From: Prorocentrum cordatum
Taxonomy: Eukaryota > Sar > Dinophyceae > Prorocentrales > Prorocentraceae
Assembly (NCBI GenBank): GCA_963575745.1
Contig: CAUYUJ010004560.1
Coordinates: forward strand, 1-64,000
DNA: 64,000 nt
Direction: 5' to 3'
Of this stretch, positions 52,832 to 62,671 are shown in pieces (within the stretch, counting starts at the first letter, position 1; every line of letters starts with the position of its first letter). Below the pieces are notes generated by a model. That model was not told where the DNA came from and did no database searches. It saw nothing but the letters and a program-made list of their open reading frames with translations. Both the position numbers and the translations under genes were made by a program.

Positions 52832-53327
52832 TCCGTTCCCGCCTGGCCCTCTCGCCCAGCGGCCTCGCGGCGACCGCGCGAGCGAACAGAAGCCCCCGGC
52901 GACCGCTCGGTGGACGAGGCAGGCTGTGAGACCAAGTCCTGGCCCGAGGGACTCCGCTTCCACCACCGCCCGCGAATAATCGGGGATGGACAGACCCCCC
53001 TTTAGTAAAACGTGGTTTAGTGAAAACGACCTGAGGCCCAAACCTGGCGGGCGCAAGCCTGGAAAATAACGGCCACGGCGCCCTCTCGAGAACCGAAAAC
53101 GGACAATTCACTAATCGACGTGTCACTGTTGGGGGTTCTGTCCACCGCCCGCGAATACTGCCTGGAGGCAGTGAGGGAGGGAGGCACGGCGGCCGACGCT
53201 CTCGGGGCCCTGCTCCCATCCACCTGCCCACCTCCCAGGGTCGGACCATGGCCATCGCTCGGACGTCCCTTCCCCGTGCGTTCTTTTGAGCAGGGACCGA
53301 CCGTCCCAGCATTCCTGTAGTCCTACG
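52832..53327. other. no gene seen
   Basis: GC-rich, unassigned. CCACCGCCCGCGAATA occurs twice (52959, 53141). Confidence 0.4.
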
Positions 53328-53471
53328 ACGAAATGTTCTTAGAACCCAGCAATGCTCTAAGAACAACAACGATGTTCTTAGAACATAAACCCCATGATAT
53401 CAAACAAGACAATCTCAACCAGAAATGTTCTAAGAACATTTCGTGGAAACCACAAGAGGTTCTTAGAACAT
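53328..53471. repeat. cluster of TGTTCTTAGAACA palindromes within an inverted repeat
   Basis: Five copies of TGTTCTTAGAACA or close variants lie at 53334, 53354, 53373, 53426 and 53459. ACGAAATGTTCTTAGAAC (53328-53345) is mirrored by GTTCTAAGAACATTTCGT (53427-53444). Confidence 0.75.
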
Positions 53472-53672
53472 TGTTTAGGCGAGCCAGGACGCTTCGCCAC
53501 TGCTTGATTCTTTGGCTTCGCGCGCGCTTGTTTTCCCCCAAGACGGCCCAAGAGGTGCTCCCCAAGATGGCCCAGGCATTTCCTGGCGTTGGCCTCGCCG
53601 AGCAAAAAAAAAAATGCACACGACCGAACGGTGCCAAGACGCGGCGAGGGAGGGGCGCAGCGACAGTACACT
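53472..53672. other. no gene seen
   Basis: Spacer between two palindromic elements; contains CAAGACGGCCCAAGAGGTGC, a family F word. Confidence 0.4.
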
Positions 53673-53827
53673 GAAGGCATCTATACACCACCACCGTGCC
53701 ATGCCAGGGCCATCCTGGCCCTGGCATTTTGTATACGCCCTCCTGGCCGAGGCCAGGAGGGTCTATACGCCATCCTGGGGCCCAGGATGGCCCTGACCTG
53801 ACACGGTGGTGGTGTATAGATGCCTTC
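53673..53827. mobile_element. inverted-repeat element with perfect 26 bp ends and nested hairpins
   Basis: GAAGGCATCTATACACCACC then ACCGTG (53673-53698) is matched exactly by its complement at 53802-53827. Inside lie three further palindromes: ATGCCAGGGCCA...TGGCCCTGGCAT, CCTCCTGGCC...GGCCAGGAGG and GCCATCCTGGGG.CCCAGGATGGC. 155 bp. Confidence 0.85.
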
Positions 53828-54205
53828 GTCGGAGACAAAGGGGGGTCAACAGCTTGGCAATCGCAGCCGGCCTTCCTGGCGACGCCCCGGCGCCAGAGGC
53901 GCGGCCGTGCACCGCGCGGTGCGCCCAGCGGCGGGGCCGAAGCGACTGCACGCTTCAGAGTTCGCCGCCCTCTTCTGCCCAATCCCCCCCGTTGCTGTCG
54001 TCCAACCCGGCCATCCGTCCTGCTCTGAGGGAGCGAAGGCAAGATCAGTGCCATACCAAGACGAGATCAATGGCATGCCACGCGGCCGTGAGGCTCCAGC
54101 GTGCCGCCATCGAAGAGAAAGGGCCAGAAGCGACGGGCACAACATGCTGACGGGCTCCATTCCCATCCTGAGGGGTGACGTTGGGGGGGACTCGCTGAGG
54201 GGGGA
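53828..54205. other. no gene seen
   Basis: Unassigned sequence. Confidence 0.4.
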
Positions 54206-54255
54206 AACATCGAGCTGGAATCGGCGATACATCGCCGATATATCGGCGGTAGGCC
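54206..54255. repeat. family H repeat, copy 3 (diverged)
   Basis: ACATCGAGCTGGAATCGGCG, ATACATCGCCGATATATCGG; compare 38991 and 40727. Confidence 0.5.
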
Positions 54256-56264
54256 CCAGATAGCGGAAACGCGCACTCCTAGGTGGAGTGGGCTGTTAGG
54301 CCCCTACTGGTGATGAATGGGCGATTAGGAGTCGATGTGCTCCCCCCCTGAGCCTATGCCCCCCTAACGTTGCCCCCCGATCATGAATCCCCACGGTCCT
54401 GGGCAGGTGGGGGCTATCGGGCCCCTGTCGGCGAGCACTGGGCCATTGGGGGGCGATGCCTCCCTCCCCCCTGTCTTTGCCTCACGCTTCTGCGCCCCCC
54501 CGGGCGGGTACATCTCGTGCGCGTCTGGCACGTCCAGGAGCAGGTCGGGCATGCGCCTCGGCGGGCGGACGGAGCTCCGGGGCGAGAGCCCAAAGAGGAC
54601 GAGCCGGCGGGCCGAGGAGCACTACGCCGAGCGAGCGCCTCACGCGGAGGCACGGCACGAGGGCGGGGCTCCGCAGGCGGGAGAAGGCCGCACCCAAGGC
54701 CACCGCTGGTTGCGACAGGTCGGCGCCGAGCGAGGGGGAGGGGACAGTGAGGAGGAGAAGGCCTTCCCAGGAGGCGGCGGGCCTTCTCAGAAGCCCTCGC
54801 GCCCACTGAGAGGTTTCTGGCGTCGTCGGGGAAGGCCCAGGAAACTCCTCAGAAGGCCGGGGGGACTTCCGAGCCTTGTGAGAAGGCCCGCCCCTTCTCG
54901 CTTCCCCCCTGGGCGCGACGCCGAACAAAAACGCCCATGCCGTGTCCAGGTAACAAGCGATCGAAATGCGCCCCACCTTCGCCCCCGCATCCACAGGTCG
55001 ATGGGGGGGAGCCCCTCGCCAGACGGGCGCTCCTTTCGCAACACTTCGCGCTCCCGTCCAGCGCGGTCGCCCACCAACTTTGAGACGTACAGGGTGCCAG
55101 GCTGGGACCCTTCAGGTACTTCTACTGGTAGTGCGCGCTCCTTTCGCAAACGGCTTGAGGCCTCCACGCGAGGCCCGTCCCTGCGCTGATTTTCCAGCGT
55201 GCGACAAAGCCGCCGCGAAGCCAACGACACGCTGGAGCTTGGCAGAATGCCCACTGCGCTGGCCGGTATCGTTTCTGGTAGCTCTCTGAGGGCCCCCGTC
55301 GCCGTAAAGGTCCCAGACAAACGCCGCAGGGGTCCCAGACAAGGACAAGCCGCCCCAATGGATAATATTGTACGACATTCTGCTGTCAGGCAGCCCATGT
55401 ATTCGAGAGAAGGCGACTGCAGTGCAGGGCCGATAGCTATCCATCCCCTTCTCTGGCACCGCTAATGGAAATCGCTCTCGCCGAGCATTCTGAGACTAGT
55501 TGTGGGTCTTATTGGTGCAGGCGTAGTTCCTGCATGATCCCACCAGCCCTCTGAGCGTAGGTGGTTGGTTTAGGGAGTTTGTTATTCCAACCTCACTTCA
55601 TCTCTTTCAGGGATGCTCCCTTTTTGTTCCACTGTTTGATAACTCCCCTGATCAGGAGAACTCGTCTGGGCATCGTGTCTGGATGGACTGGTGGGCATAC
55701 GTTTTTTTTTTGGTCGGCGGCTCCGAGGCGGCGGAGGGGGAGCGGTAGGACTGGTGGGCATACGCGAAGCGTGAATAGTTCGACGTATGGCCGCATGGTG
55801 GCTGCGTGCCGCGTGCCGCATGCGCAGGCCACATCACGGTGGCTTAATGCACAGTGGTGCACTAATAATAGTGGCAACCTGGATGTTCTGCGACAGCTAT
55901 GGACGTGAGCCGGCATTGGAAACATCAGGGGGATATACAGAGGCCTCAAAGAACGAGAAGAGACTGGTCCGTAGCGCGTGCGCCCTGCAGCTGGAGTGAT
56001 CACACACCATACTCTGGGATGACCTCAAGAGCACATGCAGATCTCGAGTGCTCTACACCGTTCCGCAGAGCCCACTCCACTTGCCACCAAGATCCAGACA
56101 CTGCGCAACGGCCTCCAAGGAACTTCACGCTAGTACCAAGGCCATCGCGGCCTCGGCAAGGTGGACATATCCTACAGCCACCTCTTAAACCAGTTCTGTT
56201 TCAATACCAATGATGCTTGCGCGCAGACTCGACACACACACACATTCGGATAGCAGAACTGGCG
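54256..56264. other. no firm gene
   Basis: 54760-54905 carries several GGCCTTCTCAGAAG-type short inverted words. On the minus strand 55460-54950 has protein-like pieces in two frames (GGLSLSGTPAAFVWDLYGDG; VVGFAAALSHAGKSAQGRAS; GTLYVSKLVGDRAGREREVL) that may be a decayed ORF. A minus-strand segment near 54490-54560 (MPDLLLDVPDAHEMYPPGGA) looks exon-like. None is assigned. Confidence 0.3.
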
Positions 56265-56690
56265 TGCAGCTCGTGGGGTCCAACTTGCGAGGTGCAAATT
56301 AAGAGTCCCAGCATCTGGGGATACAACTTGTGGGGTGTATCTTACGGGGTACAACTTGTGGTGCAATCAAATGTCTTCGGTGCAACGTAACAGTGAGGTG
56401 CATCTTTGTACGGGGTCATGCGATGTGTGGTGCAGGGAAGAATCAGAGAGCAAACCCTTCCCGAGATCCGTATGATGAAGACGATCGAGGGCTCCTCTGA
56501 GGAGAAGATACATTCAATGCCACTACCTGAGCCGTTGGAGCAGCGGATGAGGAGAGGAAGGAGGTGAGAGAGGTTACACACACACACAACCGATGGAAGG
56601 TAGCTTACGGGGTGGGAGCATCTGGGATGCAACCTTTGCGCTGCACCCCGTGGCGTGCAGAACCTGCGGCATGCGGATGCCGCCCCCCCC
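56265..56690. repeat. degenerate TACAACTTGTGGGGTG/GGTGCAA repeat
   Basis: Loose copies of GTACAACTTGTGGGGTGTAT, GGGGTGCAAC and AGGTGCA(T/A) words at 56275-56445 and 56595-56660. Confidence 0.5.
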
Positions 56691-56898
56691 CTGATAGGCA
56701 CATCCCCACACGGCCCCTGCCTGACCTCGGGAACGCGAGAAGCGCTGCCTGCGCCCGCGCGGCAAGAAGCCCTGCGCACCCGCCCAAGGACGCCGCACAC
56801 CTGCCGCTGGACCTGGAAACCCGCCGGCGGCGGCCAAGAAATCTCTGCGGACACATGTTGACCGTGTTCGGCCTCTGGGGAACCCAGGGGACCGCCAT
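56691..56898. other. no gene seen
   Basis: GC-rich spacer. Confidence 0.4.
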
Positions 56899-56985
56899 CT
56901 CCTCCTCCTCCTCCTCCTCCTCCTCCTCCTCCTGCTCCTCCTCCTCCTCCTGTTCCTGCTTCTCCTCCTCCTCCTCAGCCTCCTC
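56899..56985. repeat. (TCC)n microsatellite
   Basis: TCC triplets with TGC interruptions. Confidence 0.95.
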
Positions 56986-57652
56986 GAGACGAGGACCTGG
57001 TCCCCTGGAAGGGTTCCGGACCTCTGGGGGGCCACGCTGTGAGAATGATGCCGACGGTCGGATGTCTGGGGCCCTCAGGCGTCGCGCCGGCATGGAGCCC
57101 CAGGGGCCCCGGGAGCCTCGTGAGGGGGGGGGGCCCCGGGGGTCCTCATCTGGGTCTCCCAGGAGAAGTTGGGGCCACTTTGGACCAGGGCAGCCTCTGG
57201 TAGCATCCGAACCAGAACCCCTCCACTCCAAAACCCGACGCCCGCCAGGACCCATGGCGCTCATCCCCAGAAATCGACAACCAGGGCGAGTTCACGACAG
57301 CGCAAATAGTAAATAAAGCCCGATAGCGGAATCACCGTTTGGGAAAGGAGGGCTCAAGAGAGACTGGCAGGACGTACTTCCTCTTACGTTGACCGCGCCA
57401 CTGACAAACCGAGGACTCGGATCTTTATCTGTATCTTCCAGATTGGAAGAAGCGGGGTCCCCGCCAACTTGAATACTCCAAAAGGCGTTCATCGGAGCAA
57501 AGCAAACTGAGACAACGGCAAATCAAATCAATCCCAGACCCCGCCCGGGGTCCAAAACACACAAGCGCGGCGACGAGGAGGCCCCCTAAAGGCCAACTGA
57601 TCACTCTTGTCTCCGCTCGCCCTTCTCTCTAAGTTCACTGCGACTGTGTCTT
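56986..57652. other. no gene seen
   Basis: 56990-57150 is rich in GGGGCCCC words. The rest is unassigned. Confidence 0.4.
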
Positions 57653-57849
57653 TAGAGGAACAAAAAGTGACATAAACATAAAAACTCGGAGGTCCGCGCG
57701 GATTTCTCGGATCGGCGCTGGACCCCCCCTCCCTGGCGCGCGGAGCGCGCCAGGGGCGGCGCCGGAGGCGCCGCCGGGGGGCCCACGCGCCGATCCGAGA
57801 GATTCGCGCGGACCTCCGAGTTATGTTTATGCCACTTTTTGTCCCCCTA
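57653..57849. mobile_element. inverted-repeat element family A, complete copy
   Basis: Left: TAGAGGAACAAAAAGTGACA, TAAACATAAAAACTCGGAGG, TCCGCGCGGATTTCTCGGAT. Right: the mirror CGATCCGAGAGATTCGCGCG, GACCTCCGAGTTATGTTTAT, GCCACTTTTTGTCCCCCTA. The arms are about 65 bp. The centre is a second palindrome, GGCGCGCGGAGCGCGCC plus GGCGCCGGAGGCGCC. 197 bp, non-coding. This copy defines the family. Confidence 0.9.
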
Positions 57850-58045
57850 GCCTTTGCCCTGCGGGGCAGCTGCGAGCTCGGGGGCGGCACGTGTAGAGGT
57901 CGTCGAAGCCGCGCTCGAGCGCGTCCTCGTCCAGCTCCTGCGGGCGACTATAGCGTCTCATCTCTTGGGGGGAGGGTCGGCGCACGCGCCGCGCACACGC
58001 AGGAAAAGCATGCTGGAGGGGGTGGAGGAGGAGGGCGCCTTGCCT
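57850..58045. other. no gene seen
   Basis: GC-rich, unassigned. Confidence 0.4.
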
Positions 58046-58070
58046 TAGGTCGGGCCTGTCCCCCTACAGG
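58046..58070. mobile_element. family B element, single terminal repeat
   Basis: TAGGTCGGGCCTGTCCCCCT then ACAGG matches the left end of 18612 and 34279. No right end follows, so the element is truncated or the partner is too diverged to see. Confidence 0.6.
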
Positions 58071-58159
58071 GGGATGTTGGACGAACAAAAAATTAGCCTG
58101 ACGAAGGACCCAACCATATGCAGTTGTTAATGCCGTCGTTGTTAATATCGCCTTCGGTG

Positions 58160-58335
58160 GATCTCTCTATGGGGTCACGAAGCGTGTGGAGGGCGTGCCG
58201 AAATAAGGAAGTGACGCAGTGCGTGCGCTGTCACTGGGGTATGCGGTGAAGCCCCCTATGGGGCCAAGGAACGTGCGTGGGGCGACCCCCCCTCCCCCCC
58301 CTCCCATGGGGCCACGGAGCGTGCGAGGTCCAGAA
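58160..58335. repeat. two diverged units of the 90 bp satellite
   Basis: CTATGGGGTCACGAAGCGTG then GCGTGCCGAAATA, and CTATGGGGCCAAGGAACGTG, in the same orientation as the 62672-63955 array. A third start, CATGGGGCCACGGAGCGTGC, lies at 58305. Confidence 0.7.
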
Positions 58336-58394
58336 AAGGTCCGGAGGAGGTCTGGAGGGAGCGCGTGGAGAAAGGAAGGAAGGAGGAGGGAGGA

Positions 58395-58562
58395 GGAGGA
58401 CGACGGCGGCGGCGGCGGCGGCGACGGCGACGACGGCGACGGCGACGGGCGACGGCGGCGGCGGCGACGGCAGCGGCGGCTGCGGCTGCGGCGACGGCGG
58501 CGGCGACGACGACGACGACGGAGGAGGAGGAGGAGGAGGAGGACGACGACGACGACGACGAC
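58395..58562. repeat. (GGC/GAC)n microsatellite
   Basis: GGCGGCGAC triplet mixture ending in GACGACGAC. Confidence 0.95.
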
Positions 58563-58895
58563 CTTTCTTTCTCGCCCGACGCGCCAGCGGCGGGCGTCAG
58601 TCAACCCCCGCGACGCGCGCAGGGCGCCCCGAAGTGGTCGCAGTGACGCGCGCGCTTCGTCCGCTGAGCGGATCAGATAGCGCTTGCTGGCTAACTCATA
58701 GCGCGCATGGCTCTGGCCGCTGGGCGGAGCGACGAGGGGCGAGCGAGGCGCTGGGCAGAGCGCAGCGCGGAGTTCGGGCGACGTGCGCTGATCGCCCCGA
58801 GAGGGTCCCAGCGACGTGCGCGGGGCGTCCGCGGCGCGAGGCCAAACAGTTGGACAGCCGAGAGAAGGCGCGGCTGTGGCGGGCCGCTCCTCAGA
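58563..58895. other. sequence downstream of the helicase gene, nothing recognised
   Basis: Contains loosely repeated GGGCGACGTGCGCTGATCGC / AGCGACGTGCGCGGGGCG words at 58770-58830. No polyadenylation signal is evident (dinoflagellates rarely use AATAAA). Confidence 0.4.
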
Positions 58896-59170
58896 TCAGG
58901 CGTCGCGGATAAACTCGGTGAAGCCAAGCTCCCTGGCGAGGGCCGTGGCTTCCCTCCTGCACCGCTTCGTGCGCGCGGCAAACTGCTCCAGCTGCTTACG
59001 CAAGCCCTCCGGCGGCCCGGCCAGGAAGAACTCGATGCGCGGCGCCCGCATGAGCAGGAGGTCCTCGTGGCGCGTGGCGCGCGAGAGCAGCACGTAGAGC
59101 TCCAGCCACCAGTCGTCGTCCTCCTTCTTGCCGTTCCCGACCTCGTGGCGACCGCAGTCCAGGATCACGC
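58896..59170 (-). CDS. Helitron/PIF1-like helicase, last exon (motif VI)
   Basis: After splicing, the frame continues VILDCGRHEVGNGKKEDDDW, LELYVLLSRATRHEDLLLMR, then FFLAGPPEGLRKQLEQFAAR and a basic tail ending ARELGFTEFIRDA and a stop at 58896-58898. YVLLSRATRHEDLL is helicase motif VI (Y(V/I).LSR...), whose Arg contacts ATP. The exon begins after CCCAG at 59171; with MREG before it the joined reading VACQGRTMREGVILDCGRHE is the usual transition from motif V to VI. Only with the intron removed is the family's C-terminus complete. Confidence 0.78.
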
Positions 59171-59315
59171 CTGGGCGATGTCGGCCGAGGGAGCGGTGCG
59201 CCAGGCAGCCGACGGCCCAGGGCAGCGAGAGTCCACCGGACCGAGGTCTGGCTGCGGACTACTCGCGCCCCCGAGGTCTGGCCGTCCCCAGAGCGCCGTT
59301 CCCCCGCCCCGTCGC
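59171..59315 (-). other. 145 bp GC-AG intron of the helicase gene
   Basis: The donor is GAGAAG followed by GCGACG; the acceptor is ATCGCCCAG followed by GCGTG. The same AG-GCG is present at both boundaries, a repetition known from dinoflagellate introns. Reading through would replace motif VI by an unrelated Arg-rich frame, so removal is strongly implied. Confidence 0.75.
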
Positions 59316-62300
59316 CTTCTCGCATGGTGCGCCCCTGGCACGCCACCGTGGTGATGACCCTGCCGTGCGAGAACGGGAAGCCCGTCCGGGTGACCTTGGA
59401 GGTGCGGAAGGTGAACGGCTCCGACGTGCGGGGCTCGATGAACACCAGCGGACCCGCGAGGTCCCCCGTGAGGCTGTCGTCGTGGCGCTGCAGGTCGGCC
59501 ACGAAGGGCGCGCTCGCGTACTTCTCCATGCGCACCCAGAACCCCAGCGGCAAGCGCTTCAGGTAGATCCTCTTCTCCCCCTCTCTCTCGGCTCTCTCGA
59601 CGTCGTCCCGATCCCGAGGGTCCACGACGATGTGCACGATCTGCCCCTCGGCGTCCTTGACGAGGCCGTTCTTGAGGTCGAGCGCCTCCAGGAGCCGGAT
59701 CCGCATGCCCACGTGCACCGGGAGCAGTCCGTGCATGCCACCGGTGTTCTTCGGGTTGGCACAGTTCATCATCTTGGCGGCGTCCTTGACGTTCATCGTC
59801 GGGGCAGACCTGTCGGCGGCCTGCACAAGGAAGAGGGGCTTCTTCAGAACGTCCGCGTCCCGCTGAGCACGCATGTTCATCCACCGCGCCACGGTGTCCC
59901 AGTAGGACCCGATCATGTGGCCGTTCTGGAACCTCTCCTCCCGGAGCCGGCGGTCATCGGGTTTCAGCTGCATTGCGTTCCACGTGGCCCGGATGGCCGC
60001 AGGGACCTGCTTCCCCGGTTTGCGCAGGAACGCCATGAGATCCCGGAGCTTCGTGTCCTTGAAGCGGTTGGACGCCTGGAGCTCGAAGACCAGCGGCGTG
60101 TTGCAGAACATCTTCATCACGGCCTGGTACTCTGGAGCGAGGTTAATGCCCGCCGCCGCCAGTTCCGCGAAGCTGGAGATGAGCGAAACCTTGCCTCCCG
60201 TCGGCTTCAGCTGCAGGAAGTCTCCCAGGTGGATCACGATGGGCATCCGGCCGAAGGCTCCGCCGACCTGGTCGTGCTCCCGCTCCTCCGCGCCCCACTC
60301 GGCCTTGCGTCCCAGGTAGGACCGGAACGCCAGCATGTTGTACAGGTTGGGCGAGATCATGCTCACCTCCTCCAGGATCAAGCACTTGACCGTCTCCCAC
60401 GTGTCCTGTAGCGCTTTCAGCCTGCCCCCCGCGGGCATGTCCTTGTTCCTGAAGGACTGCACTCCAATCAGTCCCGCCCGGTGGCAGCTGACGGCCTTGT
60501 GAGCGTCTGTGGAGATGTTCGCGGCCTGAGACCACTTCGCGCAGACTATCAGCGTGGACTTCGCCTTGCCCGGTTCCACAGGGAAGAGCGCGTCCATGGC
60601 CGGCAGCACGATCTCCTGCACCATGGCGGTCTTCCCGCTGCCGCCCTGGCCGAGGAGCAGGAACTGGAACGTCTTCCGCTTCGCGTGCTTGGCCATGCTG
60701 CCGTCCTCGATCTTCTGCTCCTCGCCCCACACCACGTTGCAAGCGTTTGCGAACGCCGTGACGAACAGGGCCTGGTCGGGCTTCAGAAGGCGGCGCTCCT
60801 TCTGCCCGGTGTTCGGGTTGACCACGCCGTCCTCGAACTTCTTGACGAGGCGCTTGACTAAGTCGCTGGGGCGCTGCAACTCCTCCGACGGCTCCCACCG
60901 CGCCTGCGCCGCCTCGGCCGGCATCGCGCCGGCGCCCGCTGCCCCGACGTCGTCCGGCGCGGGGGCGTCGTCCACGGGAACGTCCGCGTCCTTCGTGCCC
61001 CCCTTGGCGAACCTCCTCCGCTGGGTCTCCACGAGGTCCTTCAGCTCGTCTGCGTCGAGGTCGCGAAGGGCCCTGAACGGAGCCAGGACGTCCTCCGTCA
61101 GGGCGCGGGCTGCGCGCCGCGGCGCGTCGGCGTCGTTCGGTCCGGGCAGCGCGCTGTTCTCCATCATCGTGGCGGCCTTCTTGAGCTCCTTCACGAAGGC
61201 CTGCGTGCGCTCGGCGGTGTCGAAGCGCAAGATCTGCCCGAGCGTCTCGGGGTCGAAGTGATGCTCCAGGACAACGTTGGCGCCCAGCTTCGCGAAGCCG
61301 TCCTGAGCGCGGATGCCCTGGGCCTCCACCTGCGCGGCGCCCGCTCCCGAATCCTCGGCGCCCTCCCGGAACACGGGGGCCTCCGCGACGTGCACGTCGT
61401 CCTTCTGCGGCCTCTTCGGCTTCGAAGCCTTCGCCTTGGAGATGCCGTCGAAGTTGGCCGCGGTCTTCGTGGTCTCCAGGGCCAGGTACTCCTGCACCGT
61501 CAGCATGCTGTCCAGCCAGTTGCCAAGCTCCGCGCACTGGGCGCACTGGCACGGAGGCTGCACGTCCTCGTGGCGGTCGCTGCGCTTCTCGCGCAGCGCG
61601 GACTCGACCTCCTCCGTGTTCCAGATGCTTGGCGTCGCCCACGACCCGACGTCATTCCTGAGGCACTTCGCCCGGGCCGTCTTCGCCAGCTGCTCCTGGG
61701 CGGTGGCGAACGACTCCCAGCCGCGCTGGAATGGGCCCGCGACGCCCTCCCCCGCCGGCTGCGCCGGCCACTCTGGCTCGCCCTCCGGCGCCGCGCACAG
61801 GTGCTCGTACGCGCGGAGGTAGCGCAGCTCCTTCGTGTCGTTGGGCCGTCGGCGTCCGGCAGGTGCACTGGCCGGAGCAGCACCGACTTCATGAGGTAGT
61901 GCGTCTCCGCGTTCGACTCCACGCTCACGAACTGGAAGCCGTCGGGCTTCGGGATGCGCGGCTCGACGGCCAGCCTCTGAGTCCAGTTCCGCGCCGCCGA
62001 GTAGGACGAGTCGAAGGCGATGTCGACGTGCAGGGTGCGACCCCCGCTGCCCTCGGGATCCAGCTCCCCGGCCGGAGGGGCGTGCAACGGCAGTTCCGCG
62101 CGGTACACCCAGATGCTGTAGACGTACAAGCTCATGTCTCGGACTATAGGGTGGTCTCCGCGGTGCATCCAATCATCGTGCTGACTCAGCACTGCGCCCC
62201 TGAACTTGCCCTGCGCGAGGCCCTCGACAGTCGGCCCCGGTGTCTCGGGCACCTCTTCGGCCTCGCCTTCCCGCATCCTGTTCAGCGCCTTCGTGACGTC

Positions 62301-62670
62301 GCGCAGAGAGCCGCCGCTGGCGCTCGCGATCTGGAACGCCTGGTGCGCGTACTCGATCGTGTCGAACTCCTCGCCGTCGGGGCTGATGTACACCGCCTCG
62401 CCCTCGCGCTGCACCTCGCGCCACCCCGGCATCGCGACCTGCTGTCCAGTGCCGGGGACCGCGTACGTGATCGAGGCGGCGGGCGCGCTTTCCGCGGTGT
62501 CGGCCTGGCCGTATCGCCTGCGCCAGGACTCCGCGGCGAGGTAGATGGACTTCCGCATGAACACCTTCCAGCAACGGTGCGTCATGAAGGAGAGGTGCCC
62601 GAAGAGCATGGGGAAGACCATCTCGCTGCCGCTCTTCCAGGACGCTCTGCGGAAGCAGGTTTCGGACGCT
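59316..62670 (-). CDS. Helitron/PIF1-like superfamily 1 helicase, main exon with one frameshift
   Basis: About 1,115 codons. The first part (62670-61846) reads EMVFPMLFGHLSFMTHRCWK, TIEYAHQAFQIASASGGSLR, DDWMHRGDHPIVRDMSLYVY and NAETHYLMKSVLLRPVHLPD, resembling the region between the replication initiator and helicase in Helitron-type proteins. A single missing base near 61845 shifts the frame; it resumes NDTKELRYLRAYEHLCAAPE and CQCAQCAELGNWLDSMLTVQ. The helicase core follows: Walker A FLLLGQGGSGKTAMVQEI (about 60629-60652), Walker B CLILEEVSMISP (usual DE(V/I)SM), motif III HLGDFLQLKP, then VGMRIRLLEALDLKNG and VITTVACQGRTM. Key ATPase residues are intact except the Walker B Asp, here Glu. 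No HUH nuclease is seen. The 5' side meets a satellite; CCGCAG near 62648 could be an acceptor, so the satellite may lie in an intron. Confidence 0.78.
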
Positions 62671-62671
62671 C

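Noticed and set aside
53334-53471. Heat-shock elements
   Set aside because: TTC and GAA are three bases apart in TGTTCTTAGAACA; the consensus needs two.
58896-62172. Single uninterrupted 1,058-codon frame down to 58996 as the helicase
   Set aside because: Its first about 110 codons and its last about 110 are out of the true frame: the start precedes the frameshift at 61845 and the end reads through the intron at 59315.
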